This document shows, piece after piece, positions 26,068 through 35,200 of a DNA stretch of 64,000 nucleotides. Location: the NCBI GenBank assembly GCA_017553505.1, contig JAFZLD010000018.1:186001-250000 (forward strand). The letters are read 5' to 3'. Numbering within the stretch: position 1 is the stretch's first letter; each line of letters begins with the position of its first letter. Origin of the DNA: Lachnospiraceae bacterium (lineage in GTDB: Bacteria; Bacillota; Clostridia; Lachnospirales; Lachnospiraceae). Under the pieces are notes generated by a model. That model was not told the origin of the DNA and did not search any database. It was given only the letters and a program-made list of their open reading frames with translations. A program made the position numbers and the translations under genes.

Positions 26068-26096
26068 TTGCCTTTGAAAAAACTCTGTGCTACAAT
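26068..26096 (+). promoter_or_regulatory. Sigma-A promoter of rpmE
   Basis: TTGCCT (26068-26073) and TACAAT (26091-26096) are separated by 17 bp, 80 bases before the rpmE start. Confidence 0.7.
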
Positions 26097-26176
26097 GTAA
26101 AAGCTGTTTATAGAATAGCAGCAGTGGATGAGAACAAAACGTTACAATTAACATACAGTTTAGAAGAGGTGAAAAC

Positions 26177-26377
26177 ATGAAAGAAGGAATTCATCCTGAG
26201 TACTATCAGGCAACCGTAACCTGCAACTGCGGTAACACTTTCGTAGTAGGCTCTACCAAGAAGGATATCCACGTGGAAGTTTGCTCCAAGTGCCATTCAT
26301 TCTACACAGGCCAGACTAAGACCGCAAGAACCGACGGACAGATTGAGAAGTTCAATAAGAAGTACGGTGTTAAGTAA
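26177..26377 (+). CDS. rpmE: 50S ribosomal protein L31, zinc-binding type
   Basis: A 66-residue ribosomal protein beginning MKEGIHPEYYQATVTCNCGNTF. The cysteines in CNCG and CSKC give the zinc-containing (C+) form, with HSFYTGQTK as expected. GAAGAGGTGAAA is upstream. A strong terminator ends the transcript 13 bases past the stop. Confidence 0.97.
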   Translation: MKEGIHPEYYQATVTCNCGNTFVVGSTKKDIHVEVCSKCHSFYTGQTKTARTDGQIEKFNKKYGVK

Positions 26378-26389
26378 AGATCGTTGCTT

Positions 26390-26423
26390 AAAAGGTTGAG
26401 ATTTCGGTCTCAACCTTTTTTTC
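26390..26423 (+). terminator. Terminator of rpmE
   Basis: Stem AAGGTTGAGA/TCTCAACCTT, loop TTTCGG, then seven T residues. Confidence 0.95.
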
Positions 26424-26456
26424 TCTAAGAATGAGTTTATTCGGAGGAAATTGGGT

Positions 26457-27449
26457 ATGGCTAAGAAGCTTAAAAAAGCCCGTTACTCAGGAATAGGCGG
26501 ACAGGCCGTTCTTGAGGGCATTATGATGAAGAATAAAGACAAGTACTCCGTGGCCGTTCGTAAGGCTAACGGCGAGATAGAGGTAGACATCGACGAGTAT
26601 ACCGGTGTTACCAAGGGAGCTTTCATTAAGAATGTTCCTTTCCTTCGCGGAGTATTCAATTTCATAGATTCGTTGTCACTTGGTATCAAGTGCCTTAACT
26701 ATTCGGCAAGCTTTTATGAGGAAGAGGCCGAGCAGGAGACAAGATTCGACAAGGCCATGAACAAGCTCTTTAAGGGTCATGCGGACAAGGTTTTGTCAGG
26801 ATTTATCACTCTCCTGTCGATTTGCTTTGCAATCGGTATTTTTATCGTGCTTCCCTTCTTTTTGACGGGACTTTTCAAGGACGATATTCGTAACGAGAGT
26901 TTGAAGGCTTTGCTTGAAGGTCTTATCAGAATAGTGATTTTTGTGGCGTATGTGGCGCTCATTTCACTCAGCAAGGACATTAAGCGAGTGTACAGATATC
27001 ACGGCGCGGAGCATAAGTGCATTAACTGCGTTGAGCACGGCAAGCCCTTAACCGTTGAGAACGTTATGCATTCTTCGAGACTTCACAGAAGATGCGGTAC
27101 GAGTTTCATGCTTTTGGTAATGCTTATCAGCGTAATCTGCTTTTTCTTTATAAGAGTTGATTCGCTTTTGCTTAAAGTAGTGATAAGACTTCTTCTTATA
27201 CCGGTTATCGCAGGTATTTCTTACGAAGTTCTGAGATTCGCCGGAAGACACAATAACTTATTCGTACGTATTATTTCGGCTCCCGGAATGCTTCTTCAAA
27301 GACTTACCACCAAGGAACCCGATGAGTCCATGGTTGAGGTTGCAATCGCGGCTGTTGAGGCTGTGTTTGACTGGAAGGATTTCCTTAAGGAGAAGTTCGG
27401 CGTTGATGTGGATGCGCCCGCGGAGACCGCAGAATCGGTTGAAGGATGA
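26457..27449 (+). CDS. DUF1385 membrane protein (YqhQ-like)
   Basis: A 330-residue membrane protein with the DUF1385 signature: GIGGQAVLEGIMMKNKDKYSVAVRK at the N-terminus, several hydrophobic segments (about 115-145, 165-190, 215-255), and the conserved YRYHGAEHKCINCVEHG with HSRLHRRCGTSFM. Often found upstream of prmC-prfA in Clostridia, as here. Function unknown. ATG 26457 is preferred (TCGGAGGAAA); overlaps prmC by 4 bases. Confidence 0.92.
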   Translation: MAKKLKKARYSGIGGQAVLEGIMMKNKDKYSVAVRKANGEIEVDIDEYTGVTKGAFIKNVPFLRGVFNFIDSLSLGIKCLNYSASFYEEEAEQETRFDKAMNKLFKGHADKVLSGFITLLSICFAIGIFIVLPFFLTGLFKDDIRNESLKALLEGLIRIVIFVAYVALISLSKDIKRVYRYHGAEHKCINCVEHGKPLTVENVMHSSRLHRRCGTSFMLLVMLISVICFFFIRVDSLLLKVVIRLLLIPVIAGISYEVLRFAGRHNNLFVRIISAPGMLLQRLTTKEPDESMVEVAIAAVEAVFDWKDFLKEKFGVDVDAPAETAESVEG

Positions 27450-28276
27450 AATACAAGGAAGCTTATGAACTCGGCTGTCTTAGATTGAAGGCAGCCGATA
27501 TTTCGGATTATAAGACAGATGCAAGACTGCTTCTTGAATATGTCTGCGGCACGACTTACGGCGACCTTTTTACAAAGGGCGAGTCGGAGGTTTCAGCCGA
27601 GTGCGAAGAGCGGTTTAACGACCTTCTCGTTAAGAGGAGCAATCACATTCCGCTTCAGCACCTTACAGGCAGGCAGGAGTTTATGGGTCTTGAATTTCTG
27701 GTAAATGAAAACGTACTGGTGCCCCGCGCCGATACGGAGACCCTTGTGGAAGAGGTGCTTAAGGATTTACACGACGGTATGCGTGTGCTTGATATGTGTA
27801 CCGGAAGCGGATGCATTATTTTAAGCCTTCTTAAGTTCTCCAATGACTGCGAGGGCGTAGGAGTTGATATCAGTGAGAAAGCGCTTGAGGTGGCTAAGAG
27901 CAATGCCGAGGCGCTTAATATAAATGCAACATTCATTCAAAGTGATTTGTTTGAAAATGTCGAGGGCAAGTTTGACATACTTGTGTCCAATCCCCCATAT
28001 ATTCGCACTTGCGAGATAGAGGAGCTTATGCCTGAAGTCAGGGACCACGATCCTTTTATCGCGCTTAACGGACATGAGACGGGCGTTTTCTTTTACGAAA
28101 AGATTGTTGCACAGGCGCCGAAGTTCCTTAACAGGGGCGGGCTGCTTGCCTTTGAAATAGGCTGCGACCAGGGTAAAGAGGTTAGCGATATTATGAGTCG
28201 CGGCGGATTTAAGAATGTGGAAGTTATTAATGATTTGTGCGGGAATCCCCGCGTGGTTAAGGGCTTTTGTTACTAG
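27446..28276 (+). CDS. prmC: Peptide chain release factor N5-glutamine methyltransferase PrmC
   Basis: SAM-dependent enzyme that methylates the Gln of the GGQ motif in release factors. 276 residues, normal length. Seen: helical N-domain, [29 protein letters not shown] motif [11 protein letters not shown], acidic VGVDIS, and the catalytic NPPY in [10 protein letters not shown]. Directly followed by its substrate gene prfA, as in many bacteria. Confidence 0.96.
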   Translation: MKYKEAYELGCLRLKAADISDYKTDARLLLEYVCGTTYGDLFTKGESEVSAECEERFNDLLVKRSNHIPLQHLTGRQEFMGLEFLVNENVLVPRADTETLVEEVLKDLHDGMRVLDMCTGSGCIILSLLKFSNDCEGVGVDISEKALEVAKSNAEALNINATFIQSDLFENVEGKFDILVSNPPYIRTCEIEELMPEVRDHDPFIALNGHETGVFFYEKIVAQAPKFLNRGGLLAFEIGCDQGKEVSDIMSRGGFKNVEVINDLCGNPRVVKGFCY

Positions 28277-28290
28277 CCCGGAGGTGTGAT

Positions 28291-29364
28291 ATGTTTGATA
28301 AACTTGAAGATTTGTTAATGCGCTTTGAGGATATTATGGTGGAGCTTTCTTCCCCCGGTGTTACCGACGATCCCAAGCGTTTCAGAGACCTCATGAAGGA
28401 GCAGAGCGATTTGACTCCCATCGTAGAGGCTTACAAGAAATATAAGAAAGCCAAGCAGGACATTGAAGACAGTCTGTCCATGCTTGAAAGCGAGTCCGAT
28501 GAGGACATGCGCGAAATGCTCAAAGAAGAGCTTGCTACCGCCAAGGACGACGTAGAGAAGCTTGAAGAAGAGTTAAAGATTTTGCTTCTTCCCAAGGATC
28601 CTAACGATGATAAGAACGTTATCGTGGAGATTCGTGCGGGTGCCGGCGGAGACGAGGCTGCACTTTTTGCGGCTGAAATCTATCGTATGTATGTACACTA
28701 CGCCGAGAAGCAGCACTGGAAAGTTGAGCTTATGAACGTTGATGAAATCGGTATCGGCGGTATGAAAGACGTTAACTTCATGATTACCGGTAACGGTGCT
28801 TACTCCAAGCTTAAGTACGAAAGCGGCGTTCATCGTGTACAGAGGGTTCCCGAGACAGAGTCCGGCGGACGTATCCATACTTCAACCGTAACCGTAGCGG
28901 TTATGCCTGAAGTTGAGGATGTTGACGTAGTAATTGATGAAAAGGATATAAGAATCGACGTAATGCGTGCTTCCGGTAACGGCGGTCAGTGTGTCAACAC
29001 TACCGACTCCGCTGTACGTCTTACTCACTATCCTACAGGTATTGTGGTATATTCTCAGACCGAGAAGAGCCAGCTTCAGAACCGTGATAAAGCATTTGCT
29101 CTCTTAAGAGCCAAGTTATATGACTTAGAGCTTCAGAAGCAGCATGACGAGGAAGCAGAGCTTCGTCGTTCACAGATCGGAACCGGTGACCGTTCCGAGA
29201 AGATTAGAACTTACAACTTCCCTCAGAGCCGTGTAACCGACCATCGTATCGGTCTTACCACTCACAACCTTGAGGGCGTTTTGGACGGTGATATCGAAGA
29301 GATTCTTGACAGCTTAATCGCAGCCGACCAGGCAGCCAAGCTCGTTAAGATGGAGAACCGTTGA
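28291..29364 (+). CDS. prfA: Peptide chain release factor 1
   Basis: RF1 terminates translation at UAA and UAG. 357 residues. Seen: helical domain 1, [19 protein letters not shown], codon-recognition region with [18 protein letters not shown], and the catalytic GGQ in [22 protein letters not shown] 28291 has GGAGGTG upstream; an in-frame TTG at 28267 inside the prmC end is rejected. Confidence 0.97.
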   Translation: MFDKLEDLLMRFEDIMVELSSPGVTDDPKRFRDLMKEQSDLTPIVEAYKKYKKAKQDIEDSLSMLESESDEDMREMLKEELATAKDDVEKLEEELKILLLPKDPNDDKNVIVEIRAGAGGDEAALFAAEIYRMYVHYAEKQHWKVELMNVDEIGIGGMKDVNFMITGNGAYSKLKYESGVHRVQRVPETESGGRIHTSTVTVAVMPEVEDVDVVIDEKDIRIDVMRASGNGGQCVNTTDSAVRLTHYPTGIVVYSQTEKSQLQNRDKAFALLRAKLYDLELQKQHDEEAELRRSQIGTGDRSEKIRTYNFPQSRVTDHRIGLTTHNLEGVLDGDIEEILDSLIAADQAAKLVKMENR

Positions 29365-29383
29365 GCATTATCGGAGTTAACTG

Positions 29384-30226
29384 ATGTTAGACATATTATT
29401 GGATGCGTTGATAGACACGGCGAAGCTACTGCCGTTTCTCTTCGCAACTTATCTTGCAATGGAATATCTCGAGCATAAGACCTCTGTGAAGGTCTTAATT
29501 GCTGTGCAGAAAGCAGGCAATTTCGGCCCTCTAATCGGCGGTGCTTTGGGCGCTGTTCCTCAGTGCGGATTCTCCGCGGCGGCTTCAAGCCTCTATGCGG
29601 GCAAGATTATTTCCATCGGAACCCTTATTGCAATTTATCTTTCAACCTCCGATGAGATGCTTCCCATGCTCATTTCGGAGAAAGCTCCGGCGGGATTTAT
29701 ACTAAGCGTCATCGGCGTTAAGCTGCTCATCGGTATATTCTGGGGCTTCCTGTGTGATCTGGTATTTTTCAGAAACGAGAACGCTCACGAGCACATCAAT
29801 ATCCACACCATGTGTGAAGAAGAGCACTGCCACTGCGACAAGGGCATCTGGGGCTCGGCTTTAAAGCACGCCCTTAAGATTGCATTGTTCATCTTCGTGA
29901 TTTCTCTTGCGCTTGGATTTATCATCGACACTGTCGGTGCCGAGACCATTTCCGGTACCGTATTCAATCACAAGATATTCGGGCCCTTGATTGCAAGCCT
30001 TGTGGGACTTATCCCCAACTGTGCATCCTCGGTTATCTTAACTCAGATGTACCTTGAAGGCGTCATCAGCGCAGGCCCTATGCTCGCAGGCCTCCTTACC
30101 GGCGCAGGCGTAGGCTGGATGGTACTCTTAAGAGCCTCCAAGAACGTTAAGAAGACACTTAAGGTAGTAAGCCTTGTGTATGTGTTTGGCGCATTGAGCG
30201 GAATGATTATAGGATTATTTTTCTAG
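29384..30226 (+). CDS. Putative heavy-metal/manganese exporter, ArsP_2-like
   Basis: A 280-residue protein with about eight to ten membrane segments, resembling the ArsP_2 family (putative heavy-metal exporter). Conserved-looking signatures: GALGAVPQCGFSAAASSLYAGK in the first half mirrored by GLIPNCASSVILTQMYLEG in the second, suggesting an internal inverted duplication. A His/Cys-rich loop between them (HEHINIHTMCEEEHCHC) may bind metal. Substrate metal is inference. Followed by a terminator. Confidence 0.85.
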   Translation: MLDILLDALIDTAKLLPFLFATYLAMEYLEHKTSVKVLIAVQKAGNFGPLIGGALGAVPQCGFSAAASSLYAGKIISIGTLIAIYLSTSDEMLPMLISEKAPAGFILSVIGVKLLIGIFWGFLCDLVFFRNENAHEHINIHTMCEEEHCHCDKGIWGSALKHALKIALFIFVISLALGFIIDTVGAETISGTVFNHKIFGPLIASLVGLIPNCASSVILTQMYLEGVISAGPMLAGLLTGAGVGWMVLLRASKNVKKTLKVVSLVYVFGALSGMIIGLFF

Positions 30227-30234
30227 ACTGTTTT

Positions 30235-30267
30235 AAAAAGCGGGTCGCACCAGCGGCCCGCTTTTTT
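30235..30267 (+). terminator. Terminator after the metal exporter gene
   Basis: Stem AGCGGG.CGC/GCG.CCCGCT followed by TTTTTT. Confidence 0.9.
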
Positions 30268-30336
30268 GCTTTCATAAGGCTTATACAGCGATGCGATGTC
30301 ACGTCAACTTCAGAAGCGAAACGTCGGATTAAGTAA

Positions 30337-30365
30337 TTCACTTAGATGGTTGTCTGCGATACAAT
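30337..30365 (+). promoter_or_regulatory. Possible promoter of the fucosidase gene
   Basis: TTCACT (30337-30342) and TACAAT (30360-30365) at 17-bp spacing; the -35 is a partial match only. Confidence 0.4.
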
Positions 30366-30431
30366 ACTTACATATCTTGATATTTCAATTGTAGATTTTT
30401 GTAAACATAATGTATTGGAGGATTACAGGTT

Positions 30432-31877
30432 ATGTTTGAACCTTCTTTTGAATCATTGAGAAAATACGAGTGCCCCGAATGGTTCAGAAATGCTAAGTTC
30501 GGTATCTGGAGCCATTGGGGACCGCAGTCGGTGCCGATGTGCGGCGACTGGTATGCGCGTAACATGTACATTCAGGGAACGGAGCAGTACGAGTATCATT
30601 TGCGTACTTACGGTCACCCTTCGAAGTTTGGTTACAAGGACATCTGTGCGCTCTGGAAGGCTGAGAATTTCGACCCGGAAGGGCTCATGGAGCGTTACTA
30701 TAAGGCCGGTGCGAGATTCTTCGTGGCGCAGGCGTGCCATCACGACCATTTCTTTAACTTTAAATCGCAGCTCAACCGTTTTAACTCTGTGGATATGGGA
30801 CCGCACAAGGACATCTGCGGACTCTGGCAGAAGGCGGCGCAGAAGTACAATCTTCCGTTTGGTATGACTGAGCATCTGGGAGCTTCTTTTGCCTGGTGGA
30901 GATCCAACAAGGGTCACGACACCTACGGCCCCTACAAGGGTGTGCCCTATGACGGCAACGACCCGGCTTACAGGGATTTCTACCACGATAATTATGAGCA
31001 CGTGGCGGGAGATGGCGAGGAGGATAAGTGGACCTGGCTTACCCCCAACCCGAAGTTCAGGGAATACTGGCTCAAGGTTATGAAGGAAATCGTGGACAAT
31101 TATCATCCCGACCTTCTCTATTCCGACAGCTTCCTGCCTTTCAGCGAGACCGGCGATATTACTACGCCCGATGATTATAAGCTCGGACTTGAGGCGGTGG
31201 CATATCTTTATAACGACAACATTCGTCGCAACGGCTTCAACAACGCTGTCTACACGCAGAAGAGCCGCGACAAGGACATTTATACCGTCGGTGTGCTTGA
31301 TATCGAAAGAAGCCAGCTTGACAAGCCTTCACCCGTGCCGTGGCAGTCGGAGACCTGTATCGGCGGATGGTTCTACGATAAGAAGGCGCATTACAAGACT
31401 CCCGGCCACATCATCGATATTCTGGTGGATACGGTGTCCAAGAACGGAACGATGCTTCTTAACATTCTGCAGCGTCCCGACGGCACCATTGATGAACAGG
31501 CTTCGTGGATACTTGATGAGCTTGAGAAATGGTTCAATCTGTGCGGCGAGGCTATTTATGACACCCGTCCGTGGAAGGTGGCTTGCGAGGGACATTCTTT
31601 TGTCAAAATCGAAGGCTTCACGGAAGAGAAGGTGGACTGGGACGACGACGACTTCAGATTCACGCAGAAGGGCGATTATCTGTATGCTTTCGCCATGAAG
31701 GCACGCGACAGAAAGAACACGGTGCTTAAGAGCCTCGGCGACGTGAAAGTGGAGTCGGTTGAACTGCTCGGAAGAGGGCCTGTGGGCTTTACGCAGTACG
31801 ACGGCGTGCTCGTGTGTGATGTGAAGGGAGATTTGCCTTCGGAGTACGTGAACGTACTCAAAATTCGAATCAAGTGA
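30432..31877 (+). CDS. GH29 alpha-L-fucosidase
   Basis: A 481-residue glycoside hydrolase family 29 retaining enzyme that releases L-fucose. Seen: WFRNAKFGIWSHWGPQSVP near the N-terminus, ARFFVAQACHHDHFFNF (fucose-contacting His pair), FGMTEHLGASFAWW, and the nucleophile Asp in PDLLYSDSF. No signal peptide, so it acts on imported oligosaccharides. TTGGAGG precedes the ATG. Neighbours are an esterase and a PTS-type permease, each with its own promoter region. Confidence 0.93.
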   Translation: MFEPSFESLRKYECPEWFRNAKFGIWSHWGPQSVPMCGDWYARNMYIQGTEQYEYHLRTYGHPSKFGYKDICALWKAENFDPEGLMERYYKAGARFFVAQACHHDHFFNFKSQLNRFNSVDMGPHKDICGLWQKAAQKYNLPFGMTEHLGASFAWWRSNKGHDTYGPYKGVPYDGNDPAYRDFYHDNYEHVAGDGEEDKWTWLTPNPKFREYWLKVMKEIVDNYHPDLLYSDSFLPFSETGDITTPDDYKLGLEAVAYLYNDNIRRNGFNNAVYTQKSRDKDIYTVGVLDIERSQLDKPSPVPWQSETCIGGWFYDKKAHYKTPGHIIDILVDTVSKNGTMLLNILQRPDGTIDEQASWILDELEKWFNLCGEAIYDTRPWKVACEGHSFVKIEGFTEEKVDWDDDDFRFTQKGDYLYAFAMKARDRKNTVLKSLGDVKVESVELLGRGPVGFTQYDGVLVCDVKGDLPSEYVNVLKIRIK

Positions 31878-31972
31878 GAAAATTGAAAATATTTGAGTAG
31901 TAATTCGCAAGACATGGCAATCACTTTTTTGGCATAATCGTTAGAGTAATGATTATACAAAGGAGGTTTGCT

Positions 31973-32779
31973 ATGTCTTTTTTTAACGGAACTTTTTATT
32001 CAACTTCACTTTCACGCCCGGTGCATTTCACCGCGGTTTTGTCCAACGACATTCCGTGGCCCATGGGCGACAACCCTAATTTTAAGCGTCCTACCAAGAA
32101 TGTATACCTTCTTCACGGTTACAGCGGATGCGACACAGACTGGTTCACCAACGCTCCCCTCGGCGAGCTTGCGAACCGTTTTAACGTAAATTTCTTTATG
32201 CCTAACGGCGACAACAGCTTCTACCTTAATCAGCCCCAGACAGGCTTTAAGTATCAGGACTATGTGGGCAAGGAGTTTGTGGAGTACACCCGCAAGACTT
32301 TCGGCCTTTCGGATAAGAGAGAAGATACCATTATCGGCGGCCTTTCCATGGGCGGTTTCGGTACTCTTCATACCGCGCTTGCTTATCCCGAGACGTTCTC
32401 AAAGGCCTTGGCTCTTTCTTCCGCGCTCATCGTACACGGCATGAAGAACATTGCCAAAGAAGACACAAACGTTATGGCCAATTATGAATATTACGCTCAC
32501 ACCTTCGGCGATTTTGAAAAGCTTGAAGAGAGCGACAACAACCCCGAGGTGCTTGCTAAGCGTCTCGTGGATACAGGTGCGGAGAAGCCCGAGATTTACA
32601 TGGCTTGCGGTACCGAGGATTTCCTCATCGAGCCCAACAGAGCCATGAAGGCATACTTTGATTCAATCGGCTATCCCGCTACTTTCTTTACGGGCCCCGG
32701 CATCCACGACTTCGTGTTCTGGCGCGCTCAGCTTGAGAGAGGTCTTGAGTGGGCTCTCGAAGGTAAACATCGTGATTAA
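31973..32779 (+). CDS. Alpha/beta-hydrolase esterase (S-formylglutathione hydrolase/tributyrin esterase type)
   Basis: A 268-residue esterase of the esterase D/EstA group. Nucleophile Ser in GGLSMGGFGT, acid Asp in CGTEDFLIEPN and catalytic His in GPGIHDFVFW. N-terminal YLLHGYSGCDTDW forms the oxyanion-hole region. No signal peptide. ATG 31973 is chosen for AAAGGAGGT just upstream. Likely removes acyl groups from small esters or sugars; exact substrate unknown. Confidence 0.9.
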   Translation: MSFFNGTFYSTSLSRPVHFTAVLSNDIPWPMGDNPNFKRPTKNVYLLHGYSGCDTDWFTNAPLGELANRFNVNFFMPNGDNSFYLNQPQTGFKYQDYVGKEFVEYTRKTFGLSDKREDTIIGGLSMGGFGTLHTALAYPETFSKALALSSALIVHGMKNIAKEDTNVMANYEYYAHTFGDFEKLEESDNNPEVLAKRLVDTGAEKPEIYMACGTEDFLIEPNRAMKAYFDSIGYPATFFTGPGIHDFVFWRAQLERGLEWALEGKHRD

Positions 32780-32794
32780 TATGTGCATTTCCTG

Positions 32795-32823
32795 TTGACA
32801 GGGGCACTTTAATGCTTTATAGT
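32795..32823 (+). promoter_or_regulatory. Sigma-A promoter of the PTS IIC-like gene
   Basis: TTGACA (32795-32800) and TATAGT (32818-32823), spacer 17 bp, 32 bases before the start codon. Confidence 0.85.
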
Positions 32824-32854
32824 GGTGAAAAATATTTAGGAGATTTATTGAGAT

Positions 32855-33946
32855 ATGGCTGACAGTACTACACAGAAGACTCCCGGAAAGTTTAAGCCCT
32901 TCCTCATCAGAAAGAACATTATCGTATCCGGAAAGCGTTATTTTATCGATGCTATGGGGGCTATGGCCAACGGCCTTTTTGCATCACTTCTCGTCGGCAC
33001 CATAATTGCCACACTCGGTCAGAGACTCGGTGTGCAGGTGCTTGTCGATATCGGTAACTTCGCCAAGGGCGTTGCCGGTCCTGCGATGGCAGTATCCATT
33101 GCCTATGCACTTCAGGCGCCTCCGCTTGTTCTTTTTTCAATGCTTGCGGTGGGAAGCGCTGCCAATTCACTCGGCGGAGCGGGCGGACCTCTTGCGGTGT
33201 TCGTAGTGGCAATCATCGCTACCGAGCTTGGCAAGATCGTGTCCAAAGAAACCAGGATCGACATCCTGGTAACACCTATCGTATCCATTTGCTCGGGCGT
33301 GCTTCTTTCCATGGGCATCGCGCCTTCAATCGGTAAAGCGGCCAGCTCGGTCGGAACCGTTATTATGTGGGCTACTGAGCAACAGCCTTTCATCATGGGC
33401 ATCGTCGTATCGGTGGTAGTGGGTATGGTACTTACACTTCCCATCAGCTCGGCAGCAATCTGTGCGGCACTCGGACTTACGGGTCTTGCAGGCGGCGCGG
33501 CTGTTGCGGGATGTTCTGCTCAGATGATCGGATTCGCTGTTATGAGCTATCGTGAAAATAAAGTGGGCGGCCTCGTATCACAGGGCCTTGGCACCAGCAT
33601 GCTTCAGATGGGTAACATCGTACGCAACCCCAAGATTTGGATACCTCCGACACTTGCGGCTGCCATCACCGGTCCCATTGCTACATGCATCTTCAAGCTT
33701 AAGATGAACGGTGAGGCTATTTCCTCCGGTATGGGTACCTGCGGTCTCGTAGGTCAGATAGGCGTATACACCGGCTGGCTCAAAGATATCGGCGAGGGAG
33801 CCAAGGACGCAATTACCGTAATGGACTGGGTAGGCCTCGGCCTCGTATCTTTCGTGCTTCCGGCTATCCTTTCGGTTGTGTTCTGCGTTCTTTTGCGTAA
33901 AATCGGCTGGATCAAAGAAAACGACTTGAAGCTTGACAACATGTAA
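32855..33946 (+). CDS. PTS transporter subunit IIC-like membrane protein (PTS_EIIC_2)
   Basis: A 363-residue polytopic membrane protein, about ten hydrophobic segments, resembling the PTS_EIIC_2 family found without partner IIA/IIB domains. Seen: RYFIDAMGAMANGLFASLLVGTI, GSAANSLGGAGGPLAVF, LTLPISSAAICAALGLTGLAGGAAVAG and a Gly-rich C-terminal GMGTCGLVGQIGVY. No phosphorylation sites or other EII genes nearby, so it may be a sensor-like or PTS-independent transporter. Monocistronic with a consensus promoter. Confidence 0.88.
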   Translation: MADSTTQKTPGKFKPFLIRKNIIVSGKRYFIDAMGAMANGLFASLLVGTIIATLGQRLGVQVLVDIGNFAKGVAGPAMAVSIAYALQAPPLVLFSMLAVGSAANSLGGAGGPLAVFVVAIIATELGKIVSKETRIDILVTPIVSICSGVLLSMGIAPSIGKAASSVGTVIMWATEQQPFIMGIVVSVVVGMVLTLPISSAAICAALGLTGLAGGAAVAGCSAQMIGFAVMSYRENKVGGLVSQGLGTSMLQMGNIVRNPKIWIPPTLAAAITGPIATCIFKLKMNGEAISSGMGTCGLVGQIGVYTGWLKDIGEGAKDAITVMDWVGLGLVSFVLPAILSVVFCVLLRKIGWIKENDLKLDNM

Positions 33947-33952
33947 GTTTGG

Positions 33953-33981
33953 TTGACAAATTGCACACAATCTAATATACT
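33953..33981 (+). promoter_or_regulatory. Sigma-A promoter of the HMA-domain gene
   Basis: TTGACA (33953-33958), 17 bp, TATACT (33976-33981), 32 bases before the start codon. Confidence 0.85.
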
Positions 33982-34013
33982 TACAGTGAGTTCATGATAA
34001 GGAGGCGTTTTTC

Positions 34014-34268
34014 ATGGAGAAAATCACATTAAAGATTGACGGCATGATGTGCGGAATGTGTGAGAATCACGTTAACGACGCCATCAGAAATGCTTTTAAA
34101 GTAAGTAAAGTAACATCGTCCCATTCAAAGGGCACCACAGTCTTCGAGACCGACACACCCGTCTCCGACGAAGACATTAAAGCCGTAATCGACAAGACCG
34201 GCTACACCTTAAACGGTATCGAACGTTCCGAAGCCGGCAAAAAAGGCCTTTTCGGACTGTTCAAATAA
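34014..34268 (+). CDS. Heavy-metal-associated (CopZ-like) protein
   Basis: An 84-residue protein with one HMA fold: KIDGMMCGMCENHVNDAI carries the MxCxxC metal-binding motif (Cys 13 and 16), then DIKAVIDKTGYTL. Binds Cu(I) or a similar soft metal (family knowledge). A short basic, Phe-rich tail (KKGLFGLFK) is unusual and might contact a membrane. GGAGG precedes the ATG. No copper ATPase is adjacent. Confidence 0.9.
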   Translation: MEKITLKIDGMMCGMCENHVNDAIRNAFKVSKVTSSHSKGTTVFETDTPVSDEDIKAVIDKTGYTLNGIERSEAGKKGLFGLFK

Positions 34269-34282
34269 CACCACCAATCACA

Positions 34283-34315
34283 AACCCCGAGGCGCTTGCC
34301 CCGGGGTTATTTTAG
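34283..34315 (+). terminator. Terminator of the HMA-domain gene
   Basis: Stem AACCCC...GGC/GCC...GGGGTT followed by ATTTTAG; located between this gene and the convergent hypothetical gene. Confidence 0.8.
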
Positions 34316-34321
34316 TATCAC

Positions 34322-34654
34322 CTATTGAACTCTGATTTTAAAAGCGGGAAGAATCCATATGAAACGATAAGCCAGGCGACGATACCACTTGTCGCCGCAA
34401 TCTTCAAGGTCTACACCGTCTGATACGCTGTGATAGAAAGATTTGAATGCTTTCATGTTCTGCATGAAACGGGGTAATAAGTGAAAATTGTAATATACAT
34501 ATGCGTGAGCGAAAATCTCGCAAGAAAGCTGTCCAAGGGTCATGCCTGTGATAATGTTGCCATCGGTAAGCTCATGAGCAAGCTGCTTGCAATATTCTCT
34601 GCTATATAAATTCTCATTCATAGGAATGTTTTTTACTTTCTTAATGTCTTCCAT
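34322..34654 (-). CDS. Hypothetical protein
   Basis: A 110-residue protein I do not recognise. It begins MEDIKKVKNIPMNENLYSRE, is helical in the middle (YCKQLAHELTDG, LGQLSCEIFAHAYVYYNFH), and ends with an aromatic basic segment (WYRRLAYRFIWILPAFKIRVQ). The start at 34654 is chosen because TAAGGAGGA lies 8 bases upstream; the frame is open farther upstream. Standing alone between two terminated genes, it gives no operon clue. Confidence 0.6.
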   Translation of the reverse strand: MEDIKKVKNIPMNENLYSREYCKQLAHELTDGNIITGMTLGQLSCEIFAHAYVYYNFHLLPRFMQNMKAFKSFYHSVSDGVDLEDCGDKWYRRLAYRFIWILPAFKIRVQ

Positions 34655-34828
34655 CTTGATATCCTCCTTACAGGTGTTCCCTGTCTGTGATATTAAGATA
34701 ACACCGTCCCCCACAGCGCTCCATCGATTCTGCTTACAGTTTACTTACGTTTTTGTAAGAAATCAATTTCTACCATATTTTCTTCAGCTTCCCACCACCC
34801 CGGCGGATATGCGGCCAGCCAAGGAGCG

Positions 34829-35056
34829 GGGTGGGCAAAAGCTTCCCCAAAAACTCTATCGCAGTGTCGGCGCTTAGCGGCTGTATTTTAGCCGCTTATG
34901 CACGAAAACACATTTGTTTGAGTTGCAAAAAAGGGCTGTGCTGCCCCTCAAGCACCACTTTTTGCGTAGGGCAGACCGAAGTCTATACGGAGCGTCTGGC
35001 CGGCCGCTACACGAGATCGAAGCGGGAGAGGGTTTTTGGGGAAGCTTTTGCCCACA
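34829..35056. repeat. Inverted-repeat element (about 228 bp) with internal hairpins
   Basis: GTGGGCAAAAGCTTCC at 34829 onward recurs inverted at the other end (GTTTTTGGGG...GCCCAC, 35033-35056), giving perfect 24-bp terminal inverted repeats. Between them are a hairpin AGCGGCT/AGCCGCT near 34876-34896 and GC-rich sequence without a credible gene. It looks like a MITE or a decayed mobile insertion. No target-site duplication was confirmed. The remaining gap, 34655-34828, shows only an imperfect palindrome near 34755-34773. Confidence 0.6.
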
Positions 35057-35105
35057 CTGTGGTTTCGAGGAAGACGAATATGACAATATAGCCATATTTT
35101 GCAGT

Positions 35106-35133
35106 TTGATAATTTAGGAACACGTGATATACT
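35106..35133 (+). promoter_or_regulatory. Sigma-A promoter of the hybrid kinase gene
   Basis: TTGATA (35106-35111) and TATACT (35128-35133) with 16-bp spacing, about 70 bases before the start and just outside the inverted-repeat element. Confidence 0.7.
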
Positions 35134-35200
35134 GAATTTGTATGTAGATTGGACCGGTTATACGGGGTGGGGGGTACTTTGTTAATTCGGGAGATTTCCA

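Noticed and set aside
34831-35117. Short open frames on both strands inside the inverted-repeat element
   Set aside because: They read through the inverted repeats and hairpin, lack convincing ribosome binding sites and resemble no family.
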